A model generated the notes under the pieces. That model was not told where the DNA came from. It saw only the letters and a program-made list of their open reading frames with translations, and made no database searches. Shown here one piece after another: positions 6,631-9,028 of a stretch of 9,028 bases of DNA (position 1 is the first letter of the stretch; every line of letters begins with the position of its first letter). This DNA comes from JAHDCE01 sp051275765 (GTDB taxonomy: Bacteria > Bacteroidota > Bacteroidia > Chitinophagales > Saprospiraceae). Location: the NCBI GenBank assembly GCA_051275765.1, contig JBNMOV010000182.1:1-9028 (forward strand), read 5' to 3'. The position numbers and the translations under genes are program-made.

Positions 6631-6675
6631 AAATCGTAGCCTTAGCTAAGGTTGAGGTAAATAACGCAGTAGATT
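6631..6675 (+). repeat. Dispersed repeat core, copy B
   Basis: Centred on the palindrome CCTTAGCTAAGG (6640-6651), this stretch reads GTAGCCTTAGCTAAGG, then TTGAGG, TAACG and GTA. It aligns with the minus-strand core of copy A (ATAGCCGTAGCTATGG, then CGAG, TAACG, GTA) with few gaps. Its outer arms are poorly matched to each other, so this copy looks decayed. Confidence 0.6.
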
Positions 6676-6728
6676 TTTAAAAGGTCGATTTGGCTATAAG
6701 TGAAACGAATTCAATAACCTGAGCAGTT

Positions 6729-6825
6729 ATGCCTGTTCTTTTCTCTTCTAAAAAACACAAAAAATAGTTCCGTAGCTACGGCTATCCAACGATTTTCTGA
6801 ATATTTTAGAAGAAAAAATTGGCAT
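6729..6825. repeat. 97-bp inverted-repeat element, copy C of the dispersed repeat
   Basis: The arms are 6729-6753 and 6804-6825. ATGCC pairs with GGCAT at the ends, and CTTCTAAAA pairs with TTTTAGAAG at the inner side, with pyrimidine/purine runs between. The centre is the palindrome CCGTAGCTACGG (6770-6781). On the minus strand the core ATAGCCGTAGCTACGG followed by a TATTTTT tract matches copy A at 4079-4240, including 13 identical bases in a row. Confidence 0.7.
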
Positions 6826-6984
6826 GTTTAATTTTCCCTAAAAAGTATTTGACACTTTTATATTTTTAGAAATAAAATATATTTTATTATAAGTAATTTG
6901 TTATCAATAACTTAGCGTCTAATTGAGGGTAAAGAAGCACTTTGATTTGCCATTAGAAATGTCAACTACATTTTTAAACATGCC
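6821..6984. repeat. Inverted repeat overlapping the end of copy C
   Basis: GGCATGTTTAA (6821-6831) is exactly complementary to TTAAACATGCC (6974-6984). The next segments, 6839-6854 and 6960-6976, are also complementary at about 15 of 17 positions. The 105 bp between the arms include a perfect 18-bp AT palindrome (6871-6888). The left arm shares the GGCAT end with copy C, suggesting nested insertions or a joint origin. Confidence 0.55.
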
Positions 6985-7115
6985 ATAAAATCACTACCCC
7001 TTTATGCTCAATTTATTAAATACGTTTCACTAATCAATTATTCGTAATAAAGTCTAATATGTAGATGGCTCGATCTAGAGATAATTAGACATTAAGGTTG
7101 TCATCTCTCTATCTA

Positions 7116-7143
7116 ATTCCAGCTTGAATCATAATTGTCGCAT
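7116..7143 (+). repeat. Solo copy of the 28-base end of the inverted-repeat element
   Basis: These 28 bases match the left arm of copy A (4079-4106) at 22 positions without gaps, including TCATAA.TGTCGCAT, which differs at a single base. No partner arm in inverted orientation was found nearby. It lies 20 bp beyond the stop codon of the ABC exporter gene and is probably the relic of an element related to copy A. Confidence 0.5.
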
Positions 7144-7163
7144 TAAGTTTCGTATAATAACTT

Positions 7164-8981
7164 CTATATCGCCTGCATCTTGACCAAACGGGTATAAACT
7201 CCTTTCTGCGCAATCAATTCTTGATGTGTACCTTTTTCTACGATCTCTCCTTCCTTCATCACTACGATAATATCTGCATTGGAAATCGTGGATAGTCGAT
7301 GTGCGATCACGATGACTGTCCTATTTTTCATGACTTGCTTCAATGCTTCCTGCACTGCTTTTTCTGAAGCAGAATCCAAAGAAGATGTGGCTTCATCCAA
7401 AATAAGTACTGGTGGATTATCCAATATGGCACGAGCGATGGTTAGACGTTGTTTTTGTCCTCCACTCAGTTTGTCACCACCATCTCCAATAATACTGTCA
7501 TAACCATATTCTGTTTCGAGGATAAATTCGTGAGCATTGGCTATTCTGGCAGCAGTTTCTACTTGTTCTTTCGTGATTCCTTTTCTACCAAAAACAATAT
7601 TATTATAAATACTGTCATGGAAAAGAATAGGCTGCTGCGAAACGATACCAAACAATCCCCTTAGAGATGCGATATCATAAGATTGAATATTTTGATGATC
7701 AATTAATATTTTGCCTTCATTAATATCATAAAAACGAGGGAGTAGATCTGTCAATGTGGTTTTGCCTCCACCCGATGGTCCTACTAATGCGACTATTTTT
7801 CCTTCTGGAATATCGAGATTGATATTTTTCAGCACAGGAATACCTTCTTCATAGGAATGACTTACATTCCTGAAAGAGATCTCATGTTTTAAGGTATCAA
7901 TTAAGAAAGGGCTTTCGCTATTACGAATAGGATTTTCTTCTTTCAATATGCTTTTGATACGATCTGATGCTGCTAATCCTTTCTGCACATTATAATATGC
8001 TTTGGAAAATGCCTTAGCAGGATTGATGACACTATAAAAAGCGAATAAAAAAGGAAGAAAGGTTTCTGGTGTCATCTCTCCACTGAAAACATATCTAGAT
8101 CCTATTATTAATAAGATGGCGACAACTCCTATTCCTAAAAATTCTGATAATGGCGAAGATAAATCCCTTCTTCTAAAAACAGGAATGAGTGTATCCCTAT
8201 ATGAATTATTCGTCTTTGAAAATTCAGCCTTTCTATAACCCTGAGCATTGAAACCCTTGATGATTCTCATTCCTGTAAGGGTTTCTTCTAGTATGGAAAC
8301 CATTTCTCCTAGAATTCCCTGTGCTTTGGCAGAGCCTTTTCTCAGTTTACTACCTATCACACCTATTACCCCTCCCATAACCAATACCATGAGTATCACG
8401 AAAAAAGTCAATGATGGACTGACATATAACATATAAGTAAGGCAGCCAATAATCATCAATGGTTCTCTAACTATGGTTTCAAGGACATTGAGTATACTAG
8501 ATTCTACTTCTAGGACATCTGATGTCATGCGAGAAATGAGATCGCCTTTCTTTTTTTGGGAATAATACGAAAGGGGCAATTCATTGAACTTGTCATAAAG
8601 CTGATTACGAATATCTCTTATAATACCTGTGCGAACAGGTGCCATAAAATACAAGGACAAAAAGCGAAACAGGTTTTTAAAAAAGAATATGCTCAAAATA
8701 AATGCACAGACATAAAGCAAAGCCGTTTGTTTACCTACTGCTTCTATGAGTTCATAAAACTCATAATTCATATATTGGACATATTTATCTAGACCACTAG
8801 CAGACCAATCGGGAAGAGAAACAGCTTCTACATCTCTATCGAATAGTAATCTCAGAAAAGGGATCAAAGAAGGAATACTCACCACAGAAAAAACGACCAT
8901 CAGTAAATTACTGATGACATTCAATGCGACGTGTTTCTTATAATTCTCTATGTATTTGAGTAAACCCTTGAGTGATTTCAT
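7164..8981 (-). CDS. MsbA-type ABC exporter (fused membrane and ATPase domains)
   Basis: This 605-residue half-transporter would work as a homodimer in the inner membrane. The N-terminal membrane domain (about 15-320) contains hydrophobic segments around 20-45, 86-113, 172-210 and 281-320, with the usual long intracellular loops. The ATPase domain (about 366-600) is intact: Walker A GPSGGGKTT (401-409), Q-loop SQQP (448-451), signature LSGGQ (505-509), Walker B VLILDE (525-530), D-loop SSLD (533-536) and H-loop His561. The length and layout fit the lipid A/MsbA and multidrug exporter group, but the substrate cannot be read from the sequence; lipid or glycolipid flipping is one possibility. 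Its ATG overlaps the stop codon of the upstream gene (ATGA), so the two are translationally coupled in one operon. No clear terminator follows it. Confidence 0.9.
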   Translation of the reverse strand: MKSLKGLLKYIENYKKHVALNVISNLLMVVFSVVSIPSLIPFLRLLFDRDVEAVSLPDWSASGLDKYVQYMNYEFYELIEAVGKQTALLYVCAFILSIFFFKNLFRFLSLYFMAPVRTGIIRDIRNQLYDKFNELPLSYYSQKKKGDLISRMTSDVLEVESSILNVLETIVREPLMIIGCLTYMLYVSPSLTFFVILMVLVMGGVIGVIGSKLRKGSAKAQGILGEMVSILEETLTGMRIIKGFNAQGYRKAEFSKTNNSYRDTLIPVFRRRDLSSPLSEFLGIGVVAILLIIGSRYVFSGEMTPETFLPFLFAFYSVINPAKAFSKAYYNVQKGLAASDRIKSILKEENPIRNSESPFLIDTLKHEISFRNVSHSYEEGIPVLKNINLDIPEGKIVALVGPSGGGKTTLTDLLPRFYDINEGKILIDHQNIQSYDIASLRGLFGIVSQQPILFHDSIYNNIVFGRKGITKEQVETAARIANAHEFILETEYGYDSIIGDGGDKLSGGQKQRLTIARAILDNPPVLILDEATSSLDSASEKAVQEALKQVMKNRTVIVIAHRLSTISNADIIVVMKEGEIVEKGTHQELIAQKGVYTRLVKMQAI

Positions 8982-9028
8982 TCTACAATTACACTCTTAT
9001 ATGCTTCTTTGGTAATAGTATTCTCTTC
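8978..9028 (-). CDS. 3' end of an unidentified upstream gene (partial)
   Basis: The minus strand from the window edge reads EENTITKEAYKSVIVE and then TGA, with no interruption. The TGA shares bases with the ATG of the ABC exporter (ATGA). This four-base overlap is typical of co-transcribed, translationally coupled genes. Sixteen residues are too few to identify the product. Confidence 0.6.
   Translation of the reverse strand, partial: EENTITKEAYKSVIVE

Larger units (their letters stand above)
6559..7056. repeat. About 500-bp gene-free region bounded by an 18-bp perfect inverted repeat
   Basis: TAGACTTTATTACGAATA at 6559-6576 recurs as its exact reverse complement at 7039-7056. Inside lie further inverted pairs: AGTGAAACG/CGTTTCACT (6699-6707 and 7023-7031), the arms of copy C (6729-6825), and a larger pair at 6821-6854 and 6960-6984. 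No meaningful reading frame exists. The organisation suggests a non-autonomous mobile element or several small elements nested in each other in the gap upstream of the T9SS-protein gene. I saw no clear target-site duplication and no transposase. Confidence 0.6.

Noticed and set aside
6559..7056. Insertion sequence with its own transposase
   Set aside because: The interior has no open frame that could encode a transposase or a fragment of one; at most it is a non-autonomous element.
7077..7107. AGAGAT/ATCTCT inverted pair as terminator of the ABC exporter gene
   Set aside because: The stem is only six pairs with a long loop and no T-run on the minus strand.

Overview
The window is AT-rich DNA from a member of the phylum Bacteroidota, probably a free-living Flavobacteriia- or Saprospiria-like bacterium. 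Four signals support this. There is a Bacteroidota-type promoter (TAnnTTTG box). A secreted protein carries a C-terminal type IX secretion (T9SS) sorting domain. A surface-type lipoprotein with an acidic export signal sits behind a TonB-dependent receptor. Shine-Dalgarno sequences are largely absent. Nothing in the sequence fixes the genus.

Layout: 1-409 is gene-free upstream DNA. From about 382 to 3798 there is one plus-strand vitamin B12 uptake unit: promoter, cobalamin riboswitch, an unusual leader hairpin built on a perfect 48-bp palindrome, a BtuB-like TonB-dependent receptor that appears to start at TTG, and a BtuG-like/DUF5074-type surface lipoprotein. 3799-4220 is intergenic. It holds a weak hairpin behind the operon, a stretch that could be a small structured RNA ending in a strong intrinsic terminator (4034-4064), and a 162-bp inverted-repeat element (4079-4240).

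The remaining genes are on the minus strand: a DAO-family FAD-dependent oxidoreductase (5294 to 4221), whose last codons and stop lie inside the inverted-repeat element; a T9SS-exported protein of unknown function (6512 to 5388), separated from the oxidoreductase by a terminator-like hairpin; and an MsbA-type ABC exporter (8981 to 7164), coupled by an ATGA overlap to the truncated 3' end of another gene at the right edge. The 650-bp gap 6513-7163 has no gene but is packed with nested inverted repeats and two further copies of the repeat core seen at 4079-4240, plus a solo copy of that element's end.

Functionally, the clear story is B12-controlled cobalamin capture at the cell surface (lipoprotein) and its TonB-driven import (receptor). 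The minus-strand genes are not obviously linked to it. No complete new multi-gene system is visible. The most unusual material is non-coding: the riboswitch-associated palindrome and the repeat family.
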